DNA of 5,789 nt from Bacilli bacterium (GTDB lineage Bacteria; Bacillota_I; Bacilli_A; RF39; UBA660): assembly GCA_017470045.1 (NCBI GenBank), contig JAFUFG010000222.1, positions 1-5,789 on the forward strand, given 5' to 3'. Made by a program: the position numbers and the translations under genes. The notes beneath the pieces are model-generated. The model worked only from the letters and a program-made list of their open reading frames with translations, had not been told where the DNA came from and searched no databases. Positions 1 through 5,150 of the stretch are shown here, piece by piece (position 1 is the stretch's first letter; every line of letters begins with the position of its first letter).

Positions 1-658
1 AATGAACATTGCACGTGTTGATTATTACTTTGCCGTAATGTTATCTATTTTGGAAATGCCTTCTCGTGATGAGTGGATTATCGAATTAGTTCCTAGTTCT
101 TGGGATAATGATCCTAAATTATTAAAAAGTGGTAAATTGCAAATTCCTGGAAATATGTGGTATATCGGTACTATCAATAACGATGATTCTACTTTTGCAG
201 TTACAGATAAAGTGTATGACCGTGCTATGCCAATTGATATTAATGATAAAGGACAAGTTTTTGAACCAATTGATACTGATTCTATGAATATTAATAGTTC
301 TTATTTAGAAGGGTTATTTGCTGAGGCTAAGAAAAAATATCCATTAACTAGTGAAATGGAAAATAAAATTAATGAAATGGATGATTATGTTATTAAACAT
401 TTCCGTATTGCTTTTGGTAACCGTATTGTTAAGCAGATGAAAGATTTTGTTGCTACTTATGTTGCTTGTGGAGGTACAGAGGTAGACGGAGTAGATTATT
501 ATATTGCACGTAAGATTTTACGTAAATTTGAACAATTGAATTTAGCATATATACGTGATGAAATAGATCCATTTATTGAATTTTTAGATAAGAGTTTTGG
601 AAAAGAAAACTTTAATGAATGTAAAGAGTATTTGTTAAGACTTAAGAAAATGGTTTAG
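1..658 (+). CDS. McrB-like AAA+ ATPase, C-terminal part (5' end outside window)
   Basis: Partial gene: the reading frame is open to the left edge, and the first visible Met (base 2) is internal. The opening residues MNIARVDYYF match the stretch that follows the Walker B acidic pair in McrB/MoxR-like AAA+ proteins (typically DEMN.ARVE.YF), so Walker A and B lie upstream of the window. Residues 56-75 (GTINNDD...DKVYDRA) are the sensor-1 Asn segment followed by the Arg (R74) expected of the arginine finger or sensor region. Residues 80-218 are a helical lid and C-terminal region with no motif I recognise. In McrBC systems such proteins are NTP-driven motors that act with a McrC/DUF2357 partner, and a DUF2357-like gene follows 16 bases downstream. 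The role here (restriction, defence or another remodelling task) is not shown by the sequence. The AAA+ family call is firm; the McrB subclass is likely. Confidence 0.85.
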   Translation, partial: MNIARVDYYFAVMLSILEMPSRDEWIIELVPSSWDNDPKLLKSGKLQIPGNMWYIGTINNDDSTFAVTDKVYDRAMPIDINDKGQVFEPIDTDSMNINSSYLEGLFAEAKKKYPLTSEMENKINEMDDYVIKHFRIAFGNRIVKQMKDFVATYVACGGTEVDGVDYYIARKILRKFEQLNLAYIRDEIDPFIEFLDKSFGKENFNECKEYLLRLKKMV

Positions 659-659
659 T

Positions 660-665
660 AGGAGA
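660..665 (+). promoter_or_regulatory. Shine-Dalgarno site of the DUF2357-like gene
   Basis: AGGAGA lies 9 bases before the ATG at 675, directly after the TAG stop of the ATPase gene. This supports translation from 675 and co-transcription with the upstream gene. Confidence 0.7.
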
Positions 666-674
666 TGAGAATAG

Positions 675-1808
675 ATGAATATAGAAGAGGAAGAAGAGGT
701 TCTTGATGATAATGAGCTATTTCTTCATAATTTAAACTCTACTTTATACGTAAAAAAAGACTATGATATGAAGGATTTTGATTATGAATGGTTAGACATT
801 ATTGAAGATGTTATTCCCTATATTGATAATATTTTGCGTAATCCAAAAAGATTTATTATTAATGAAGAAGAAATTGTTAAAGTTGAACTTGCTCGTAAAG
901 TTACTGTAGAATCTGTTATTCATCTTACTCAGCATACTAATTTGATTCAAAAAATTGAAGATAATGGTGATGTTAAACCTTCTAAAATATTGAATATCAA
1001 TAAAGAAGAAAGTATGGATACTTATGAAAACCGATTTATTTTTACTTTGTTAAATAATTTAAGGATGTTTTTTGAAGATAGAATTGCTGCTACAGCAGGA
1101 TCAAGTTATTGCTTAGATAAAAATGTTTTAAGATATGAAGCTAATACAAAGGTTTATGGTGAAGGATTAAAAATTTCAATTGATGTTAGCGATGTAACTA
1201 AGAATGTAAAAGAACATAGTGGTGATAAGAATAATATGACGCTTGAGGAGAGATTACGTAAAGCTAAAACACAAATTGATGGTTTTTTTGGTACTGAGTT
1301 GATGCAAATACTTGGAAAATTACATGTTGCACCTGTTAGAAGTCCTATAAAAAAGACGAATGTTATTTTGAAAAACCCAAATTTTAGAAAAGCTGAAGAG
1401 CTATGGAATTATATTCAAACGTTTGTGAGCAAAGATAAAAGGGAAAAAGAAAAAAGAGATTATTTTGATCGAGGCATTTTAAAAAATGAATATGATCAGG
1501 CTTTTTTGATGGCTTTTATTGCAAATAAAAGTTTTATTAGTAGTAGTAAAAATTCCACTGAAACTAACATGATTAATCAAATGATTTGGAGACTAATTGA
1601 TAATATACTAGATACAGATCCATATTTATCTGAGGATCGTTTATTGGAGATGTTTGAAAAACAAATTCGTATTATACAGGAAAAGAATAGAAAAAGAGAA
1701 AATAGTATTCTTCATATTTTAGAGGATCGTTTAAATCGTGAGAATGAAAAGATGAATAGTATTATGATGTTGTTTAGAAAAGAGGATAACCATGAAGAAA
1801 GTATTTGA
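675..1808 (+). CDS. DUF2357-like partner of the McrB-type ATPase, no visible nuclease motif
   Basis: A 377-residue soluble protein. The very acidic N-terminus (MNIEEEEEVLDD) is followed by a mixed region. Residues 87-136 carry the stretch typical of DUF2357 proteins that pair with McrB-like ATPases: HTNLI, then a KPSKILNI strand, then MDTYENRF (114-121) leading into a long helix. The C-terminal third (about 300-377) is charged, helical and probably coiled-coil. McrC-type proteins usually join DUF2357 to a PD-(D/E)XK nuclease; I see no PD...(D/E)xK pattern after residue 200, so this copy probably cannot cut DNA by itself. That is by eye only. It follows the ATPase gene by 16 bases and overlaps the signal peptidase gene by 17. 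The stop is TGA followed at once by TAA. Family recognition is from memory of the motif; the function is unknown. Confidence 0.7.
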   Translation: MNIEEEEEVLDDNELFLHNLNSTLYVKKDYDMKDFDYEWLDIIEDVIPYIDNILRNPKRFIINEEEIVKVELARKVTVESVIHLTQHTNLIQKIEDNGDVKPSKILNINKEESMDTYENRFIFTLLNNLRMFFEDRIAATAGSSYCLDKNVLRYEANTKVYGEGLKISIDVSDVTKNVKEHSGDKNNMTLEERLRKAKTQIDGFFGTELMQILGKLHVAPVRSPIKKTNVILKNPNFRKAEELWNYIQTFVSKDKREKEKRDYFDRGILKNEYDQAFLMAFIANKSFISSSKNSTETNMINQMIWRLIDNILDTDPYLSEDRLLEMFEKQIRIIQEKNRKRENSILHILEDRLNRENEKMNSIMMLFRKEDNHEESI

Positions 1809-2763
1809 TAATATATTTTTTAAAATTATTTTTGGATTCATTAAATTTTTGTTTATATCAGTGATTATTCTTTATTTAGGATTTATTCTTGTACAAAGAG
1901 TAACAGGTAATAAAAGTGTTTTTGGATATCGTTTATTTACGGTTGCTACTGGATCAATGTCTGGTGTTTATGAGATTAATGATGTTATTGCTGTAAAAGA
2001 CTGTGATGTTAATAAACTTAAAGTTGGTGATGATATTGCGTATCGTGGGTCTCGTGGTGGCTTTGAAGGTATGTTAATTACCCATAGAATTATTAAGATT
2101 GAAGAGGCTGAAGGAAAAGCAGGTAAGATATTTACTACTAAGGGTGTTAATGCTCCAGTTGCAGACCCGTCTATTACTGATACACAGATTTTTGGTAAGG
2201 TAGTGGGAATCGTTCCAATTATTACTCCAATTAATCATATTGTGAAGACACAATTAGGATTCTTTTTATGTGTATTTTGTCCATTGGTATTTGTTATTGT
2301 TCTAGAAATTCTACAAACTATAACGGATATGAAAATAGAGAAAAATGAAATTCGTGAAGTAGAGAAGAAAGAAAAGAAGAAAAGTAAGAAGAAATCTACT
2401 AAAGATGTGGAAAAAGAAGATTTAGAAGAAAAAGAATCTAGTGAAGATGTGGAAAAAGAGGACTCAGAAGAAAAAGAATCTAGTGAAGATGCGGAAAAAG
2501 AGGATTCTAAAGAGGAAGAATCCACTGAAGATATGGAAAAAGATGATTCTAAAGAGGAAGAATCTACTGAAGATGCGGAAAAAGAAGATTCAGAAGCAAA
2601 AGAATCTACTGAAGATGTGGAAAAAGAGGATATAGTTGATGAGCCTGTTATTCGTGAAGTAATTGAAATTAGTAAAGATGAAAAAAGGGAAAGTGAAGCA
2701 TATACTTCTGTTCCTGAAATTGAAGAGGATAAAACGGAAAGAGATAATATCGAAATATTGTAA
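1792..2763 (+). CDS. SipW-like (ER-type) signal peptidase I with acidic repeat tail
   Basis: A 323-residue membrane peptidase that removes signal peptides from exported proteins. TM1 is at about 10-34. The catalytic domain, outside the cell, has TGSMSG with nucleophile Ser55 and THRI with His98. A His instead of Lys as general base is the mark of the ER/SipW type that processes TasA-like proteins in Bacillus. The box usually read TKGD is TKGV here (Val119), while Asp125 is kept. TM2 is at about 154-178, followed by a Lys-rich stretch (181-202). By the positive-inside rule this puts the tail in the cytoplasm. The tail then has almost six copies of an acidic 14-residue unit (202-280). SipW itself ends soon after TM2, so the roughly 140-residue tail is unusual. 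The start is set by GAGGAT just before ATG 1792, inside the end of the previous gene. The next gene encodes a probable substrate. Confidence 0.88.
   Translation: MKKVFDNIFFKIIFGFIKFLFISVIILYLGFILVQRVTGNKSVFGYRLFTVATGSMSGVYEINDVIAVKDCDVNKLKVGDDIAYRGSRGGFEGMLITHRIIKIEEAEGKAGKIFTTKGVNAPVADPSITDTQIFGKVVGIVPIITPINHIVKTQLGFFLCVFCPLVFVIVLEILQTITDMKIEKNEIREVEKKEKKKSKKKSTKDVEKEDLEEKESSEDVEKEDSEEKESSEDAEKEDSKEEESTEDMEKDDSKEEESTEDAEKEDSEAKESTEDVEKEDIVDEPVIREVIEISKDEKRESEAYTSVPEIEEDKTERDNIEIL
2395..2631 (+). repeat. 42-bp in-frame tandem repeat, about 5.6 copies
   Basis: Units begin at 2395, 2437, 2479, 2521, 2563 and 2605, the last being partial. Each full unit encodes 14 residues of the pattern S-S/T-E/K-D-x-E-K-E/D-D-S-x-x-x-E. 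Neighbouring units are nearly identical at base level (for example the shared core GATGTGGAAAAAGA). That suggests recent duplication by slippage or unequal recombination, and copy number may vary between strains. Since 42 is a multiple of three, gain or loss keeps the frame. The repeat also keeps other frames open on both strands; those are not genes. Confidence 0.92.
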
Positions 2764-2773
2764 GAGGTAAACT

Positions 2774-3520
2774 ATGAAAAAGATACTGGAAAGGGAAAAG
2801 ATAGAATACTTAAATAAAAAACTATCTCGTAAAAAATATATTAGTATTCTTTTAGCACTATTTACTTTAGGTGTTAATATTTTCGCTTGGTTTGCTTTTT
2901 CAGCTAATGCAGGATTGCAATTAGATGGTACTGTTGCTTCTTGGGATGTTGATTTTAAAGATAGTAATGGAGTTTCTACTAGAGATGTTGTGATTGAAGT
3001 AACTAAAATGAAACCTGGTATGGAAGAATTTAGTGAAACGGTTATTGTTGAAAACAAAAGTGATGTTACTGCTAATTTTACTTATGAACTTACATCTTTT
3101 TCATTGTTAGGTCGAGAAATTGATTTATCAGGAATTGCTGATCCTTTTACTTATATAAGAACTTATTATCCTTTTTCTATTGGAACACTTGCAAGTAAAG
3201 ATGTTCTAAATGGAGTGGATGAATTAAATTTTGATGTTACTGTTAATTGGGCATATGAAAGTGCAACTCCTAAGTATTATGCTTTAAATGAAATCTATGA
3301 TTTTAATGATACATTAATTTATTATAAAAAAGTTGATGATGAGTATATTGAGTTTAGTGCAACTTCTGATAATTATATTAGTCAGCGTAATTCATTATAT
3401 TTAGAAAAAGATGATGCTGATACCTATTTTGGTATGGCTTGTAATACGTATGAAAAAAGTACTAATAAACCGTGTTTGCACTTAACAATGCGATTATTGG
3501 TAGAGCAAGCAAACGATTAA
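2774..3520 (+). CDS. TasA/camelysin-like secreted or anchored protein
   Basis: A 248-residue exported protein. A charged 21-residue N-terminus (Lys/Arg-rich) precedes a hydrophobic segment at 22-43 ending in FAWFAFSANA, a plausible signal peptidase site. After it comes GLQLDGTVASWDVDF (47-61). The ...T(V/I)ASW(D/N) stretch recurs in the convergent gene at 4038-4631 and resembles the start of mature TasA/camelysin-type proteins. The rest is rich in beta-type sequence, with FSETVIVENKSDVTANFTYEL (about 81-101) resembling the Ig-like core of this family. Two Cys near the end (MACNTYEKSTNKPCLHL) could form a disulfide. It starts 10 bases after the signal peptidase gene with GAGGT before the ATG, so it is probably a substrate of that enzyme. 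TasA forms biofilm fibres in Bacillus; a fibre role here is inferred. The TAA stop lies inside the left arm of a split terminator. Confidence 0.72.
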   Translation: MKKILEREKIEYLNKKLSRKKYISILLALFTLGVNIFAWFAFSANAGLQLDGTVASWDVDFKDSNGVSTRDVVIEVTKMKPGMEEFSETVIVENKSDVTANFTYELTSFSLLGREIDLSGIADPFTYIRTYYPFSIGTLASKDVLNGVDELNFDVTVNWAYESATPKYYALNEIYDFNDTLIYYKKVDDEYIEFSATSDNYISQRNSLYLEKDDADTYFGMACNTYEKSTNKPCLHLTMRLLVEQAND

Positions 3521-3531
3521 AAAAACATAGT
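3517..3531 (+). terminator. Left arm of a bidirectional terminator split by an insertion
   Basis: TTAAAAAAACATAGT is the exact reverse complement of ACTATGTTTTTTTAA at 4027-4041. Each arm contains the stop codon of its own gene. Removing 3537-4027 would rejoin them as a 15-bp stem closed by GAGA (3532-3535), a GNRA-type tetraloop, with a T-run on either strand. The arms are now about 495 bases apart, so efficient termination at this hairpin is unlikely. Confidence 0.85.
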
Positions 3532-3536
3532 GAGAA
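3532..3536. repeat. Left target-site duplication of the insertion
   Basis: GAGAA here matches AAGAA at 4023-4027 in the last four bases. Short duplications of 3-5 bases are usual for IS3-family insertion, and the pair explains the rebuilt terminator loop. The exact length (3, 4 or 5) cannot be fixed because of the first-base mismatch. Confidence 0.6.
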
Positions 3537-3576
3537 TGAACTGCACCCCGTAGAGTAGACGACATAAAAAAGCAGT
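3537..3576 (+). repeat. Left terminal inverted repeat of the insertion
   Basis: It runs from TGAACTGCACCCC to AAAAAAGCAGT. Compared with the reverse complement of 3982-4022, about 30 of 40 bases agree with one gap in the A-run. The best-kept blocks are CCCC, GAGAC/TAGAC and the A-run with GCAGT. Confidence 0.7.
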
Positions 3577-3586
3577 TTAATAAAAG

Positions 3587-3595
3587 TGCTATAGT
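3587..3595 (+). promoter_or_regulatory. Possible extended -10 promoter of the decayed transposase
   Basis: TGCTATAGT is an extended -10 type sequence (TGn plus TATAGT) placed inside the left end, about 28 bases before the dead ATG at 3623. I see no good -35 box at the usual distance, so the call is weak. Confidence 0.35.
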
Positions 3596-3616
3596 ACACT
3601 TCCGAAATGAGGTGTA
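3595..3616 (+). promoter_or_regulatory. Hairpin covering the ribosome binding site of the lost transposase
   Basis: TACACTTC and GAGGTGTA can pair over 8 positions (one G-U) around a CGAAAT loop. The right arm holds the Shine-Dalgarno sequence GAGGTG, 8 bases before ATG 3623. In several insertion sequences, transcripts entering from outside fold like this and hide the start site, keeping transposase low. That role is inferred; the frame from 3623 stops after 12 codons. Confidence 0.5.
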
Positions 3617-3638
3617 TTTTTTATGGCTTCAAATAGAA

Positions 3639-3919
3639 GTAAAATCAATTACAGTGGATAATGGATTAGAATTTCAAGCATTAGGACTAACTGCAAAAAG
3701 CTTGGAGTAAAATTATATAAATGTGATCCATACTGTTCTTTCCAAAGAGGAACAAACGAAAGAATGAATGCATTAGTAAGAAGATTTATTCTGAAAGGAA
3801 GTTCAATGAAAAATGTCACACAATATTATTTAGAGAATATTTCATTCGAAATTAACAGTATGCCAAGAAAAATGTTTGACTATAAATGTCCATATGATAT
3901 AGAATTAAAACATAAATAA
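3639..3919 (+). pseudogene. IS30-family transposase, C-terminal fragment with frameshift
   Basis: The remnant holds the last third of a DDE transposase. KSITVDNGLEF carries the second catalytic Asp (codon 3657-3659). DPYCSFQRGTNERMN carries the catalytic Glu (codon 3758-3760), followed by LVRRFILKG and MPRKMFDYKCP, the usual IS30 C-terminal landmarks. The frame breaks in the A-run at 3695-3699: restoring one A joins TAK to KLGVKLYKC and gives exactly 33 residues between Asp and Glu, the DD(33)E spacing of IS30. The N-terminal helix-turn-helix and the first Asp are absent. It ends in TAA at 3917-3919. The bases after the stop (GGTGCGGCTGAAATTACAAT, 3924-3943) resemble sequence seen at the right ends of IS30-like elements, from memory. 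Non-functional on two counts: truncation and frameshift. Confidence 0.85.
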
Positions 3920-3947
3920 AAATGGTGCGGCTGAAATTACAATAAAG

Positions 3948-3977
3948 AAAACGAGAAAAATAATTTTTTCTCGTTTT
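3948..3977. terminator. Bidirectional hairpin terminator inside the insertion
   Basis: AAAACGAGAAAAA and TTTTTCTCGTTTT form a 13-bp stem around a TAAT loop. The arms end in A or T runs, so an RNA from either strand has a U-rich 3' side. It lies about 60 bases beyond the stop of the - strand TasA-like gene and is also downstream of the + strand operon. It may therefore replace the terminator that the insertion split. The stem has only three G-C pairs, so its strength is uncertain. Confidence 0.65.
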
Positions 3978-3981
3978 AATT

Positions 3982-4022
3982 ACTGCTTTTTTTATATTGT
4001 CTCCTATTTGGGGTTCCCATCA
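3982..4022 (-). repeat. Right terminal inverted repeat of the insertion
   Basis: Read on the - strand it begins TGATGGGAACCCC and ends AAAAAAAGCAGT, the imperfect partner of 3537-3576. The outer 13 bases agree at 9 positions with the left end; the inner A-run plus GCAGT block agrees apart from one extra A. Confidence 0.68.
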
Positions 4023-4027
4023 AAGAA
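4023..4027. repeat. Right target-site duplication of the insertion
   Basis: AAGAA is the partner of GAGAA at 3532-3536, with one mismatch at the outer base. Keeping only one copy restores the GAGA loop of the original terminator. Confidence 0.6.
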
Positions 4028-4041
4028 CTATGTTTTTTTAA
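4027..4041 (-). terminator. Right arm of the split bidirectional terminator
   Basis: ACTATGTTTTTTTAA is complementary to 3517-3531 over all 15 bases. It includes the stop codon (4038-4040) of the - strand TasA-like gene. Before the insertion the two convergent stop codons were only 26 bases apart. Confidence 0.85.
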
Positions 4042-4631
4042 CTATTTTTTTGTGTGAAATGAATTGTTACTTTTATTTTTGTGTCTTTGTAATCTTCATT
4101 AATTGCATACTCTGTATCTGCTTGATTGTCCATTTGATTTGTTGCATCATCATTCCATTTAAAGTAGACTCGTATTTCGGTATCTCCAGTATTTTTAGTT
4201 AATGTACTAGTGATTATCCCTTCATCTTGAAAGGATGTTTTTACTCCATCTATTTCATATTCTGTAAATATTAAATCTAATAGTGGTGTTTCTTCATCTA
4301 CTTCACTAGTAACTTGAAAATTAAAATCAACATCTACTTCTTCGGCATTAATTGTTAAATCAAAATATCCTGTGCTTCCTGGAGCAATGACTCCTTCTTT
4401 TACAAATTCGTTTGTTTCAAAAACTGGAGTAATTGAATTTGTTAATGTAGTCTTATTTTTTATTTCTTCATTATTTACTTTTATGTTCCAACTTGCTATT
4501 GTAGCATCTAATCTTCCTTCTAGTTTTCTTCGATATTTTGCATATGAGGCTTGTGATAAATAGAAAAGAGAAAATCCTACAACAATAATAAAGATGATAA
4601 TAAAAATAATATCATTTTTTTTCTTCTGCAT
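4038..4631 (-). CDS. Second TasA/camelysin-like secreted protein
   Basis: A 197-residue exported protein. I chose the ATG at 4631 (MQKKKND) because GGAGG lies 4 bases before it; an upstream in-frame ATG at 4655 would add eight residues that include this site. A Lys-rich start precedes a hydrophobic segment at 8-27 ending FYLSQASYAKYR, a likely signal peptidase site, with the AKYR-type stretch common at the start of mature TasA-like proteins. RLDATIASWNIKV (40-52) mirrors GLQLDGTVASWDVDF in the + strand gene at 2774-3520. IAPGSTGYFDLTINAEEVDVDFNFQV (about 82-107) looks like the Ig-like core. The mature part is acidic and has no Cys. It follows the pilin-like gene by 35 bases on the same strand. 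Probable substrate of the SipW-like peptidase; assembly into fibres is inferred. The two TasA-like proteins are related but far from identical. Confidence 0.75.
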   Translation of the reverse strand: MQKKKNDIIFIIIFIIVVGFSLFYLSQASYAKYRRKLEGRLDATIASWNIKVNNEEIKNKTTLTNSITPVFETNEFVKEGVIAPGSTGYFDLTINAEEVDVDFNFQVTSEVDEETPLLDLIFTEYEIDGVKTSFQDEGIITSTLTKNTGDTEIRVYFKWNDDATNQMDNQADTEYAINEDYKDTKIKVTIHFTQKNS

Positions 4632-4666
4632 ATTTCCTCCTTTTATTTCTTTCATTTTCCTCTATA

Positions 4667-5059
4667 TTATTTTCCTTTTTCATAATCATTTTGATTAGGT
4701 AAAATATTTGTTCTATCTTTTTCATTGCTTGGATTTGTATATTCCGTAGTATTATTTATTTTTTGTCCGCTGGATTTCCAACAGGTTGTAAAAGAATTAT
4801 TTTCATTTACTAAATTTAAAACTAAACCAACTAAATATGGAATAAAGAATACAATAATTGTTGCGATTGCAGCATTGAAAATTGCTTTGCCACCTTTATT
4901 TTTTTTGTCATCTGGATTGATAACTAGTTGTGTAAAGCTTTTTATTAGTGAAATTATTAATAAAATAGGCGCTATTATTTGTAGTAATGTTATTATTGCT
5001 TTTACAATTGTAGTAATAATTTTTACAGGACCAGTACAAGTAGCTATTATTTGTATCAT
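4667..5059 (-). CDS. Small double-span membrane protein, pilin-like (VirB2/TrbC type)
   Basis: A 130-residue protein. I chose ATG 5059 because AGGTGA (5065-5070 on this strand) lies 5 bases before it; a GTG at 5068 is part of that ribosome site. There are two hydrophobic stretches, about 12-43 and 60-84, joined by a short polar basic loop (NPDDKKNKGGK). An Asn/Thr-rich polar tail follows (86-130). Two Cys (C8, C93) flank the hydrophobic parts. The two-helix plan with a short basic loop is like VirB2/TrbC pilins and the pilin-like proteins of Mollicutes conjugative elements. No other conjugation gene is in the window, so a simple membrane protein or a small holin-like protein remains possible. 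It is the first gene of a two-gene operon with the TasA-like gene 35 bases downstream. Confidence 0.6.
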   Translation of the reverse strand: MIQIIATCTGPVKIITTIVKAIITLLQIIAPILLIISLIKSFTQLVINPDDKKNKGGKAIFNAAIATIIVFFIPYLVGLVLNLVNENNSFTTCWKSSGQKINNTTEYTNPSNEKDRTNILPNQNDYEKGK

Positions 5060-5150
5060 ATTTTTCACCTATTGTTATTATAACATAATCGAATTTTTTT
5101 TAATAGTATTATTTTGTTATCTTGTGTTAATATAGTAATAGGTGATTTAC
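5060..5150. promoter_or_regulatory. Divergent promoter region with mirrored ribosome sites
   Basis: About 90 A/T-rich bases between two divergent genes. On the - strand a perfect TATAAT (5077-5082) lies 17 bases before ATG 5059, without a clear -35 box. On the + strand TGTTAATAT (5125-5133) is an extended -10 candidate before ATG 5151. TCACCTATT (5065-5073) and AATAGGTGA (5137-5145) form a 9-base inverted repeat, because both genes use AGGTGA exactly 5 bases before their ATG. Leaders would be very short if these -10 boxes are right. Confidence 0.5.

Larger units (their letters stand above)
3537..4022. mobile_element. Degenerate insertion sequence: IS3/IS150-like ends around an IS30 transposase relic
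   Basis: A 486-bp remnant inserted in the loop of a terminator between convergent genes. It starts TGAACTGCACCCC and ends GGGGTTCCCATCA, giving TG...CA termini. The ends are imperfect inverted repeats of about 40 bases and are followed inward by GCAG/CTGC next to A or T runs. This layout resembles IS3-family (IS150 group) ends as I remember them. Inside are a hairpin over a ribosome binding site, a short dead start (ATG 3623), the C-terminal relic of an IS30-family transposase (3639-3919) and a hairpin terminator (3948-3977). No intact transposase remains, so it cannot move by itself. Either an IS30 element landed in an IS3-type element and both decayed, or this is one internally deleted element with unusual ends. 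The insertion itself is well supported by the rebuilt target site; the IS3 assignment is moderate. Confidence 0.75.

Noticed and set aside
2395..2631. CRISPR-like array
   Set aside because: The repeats are adjacent, in frame and code for the tail of a protein; there are no unique spacers.
2235..3057. Long open frames on the - strand (2235-2525, 2590-3057) and in another + frame (2441-2635)
   Set aside because: They lie across the signal peptidase repeat and the TasA-like gene. The 42-bp repeat and A/T-rich codons keep these frames open; their Ser/Phe- or Lys-rich products and lack of ribosome sites mark them as shadows.
3623..3661. Short frame MASNRSKINYSG from ATG 3623 as a small gene
   Set aside because: It ends after 12 codons at the junction with the IS30 relic; it is best read as the leftover start of a lost transposase gene.
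4632..4655. Upstream ATG (4655) as start of the second TasA-like gene
   Set aside because: The extra eight residues (MKEIKGGN) are the translation of the ribosome site itself; GGAGG just before ATG 4631 fixes the start there.
4008..5135. Open + strand frames at 4008-4202, 4372-4563 and 4725-5135
   Set aside because: They are antisense to the TasA-like and pilin-like genes, which have good ribosome sites and sensible protein features; the + frames give low-complexity hydrophobic products.
5142..5150. GTG at 5142 as start of the 98-residue gene, and GTG at 5068 as start of the pilin-like gene
   Set aside because: Both GTG triplets are part of the AGGTGA ribosome site that serves the ATG five bases downstream.
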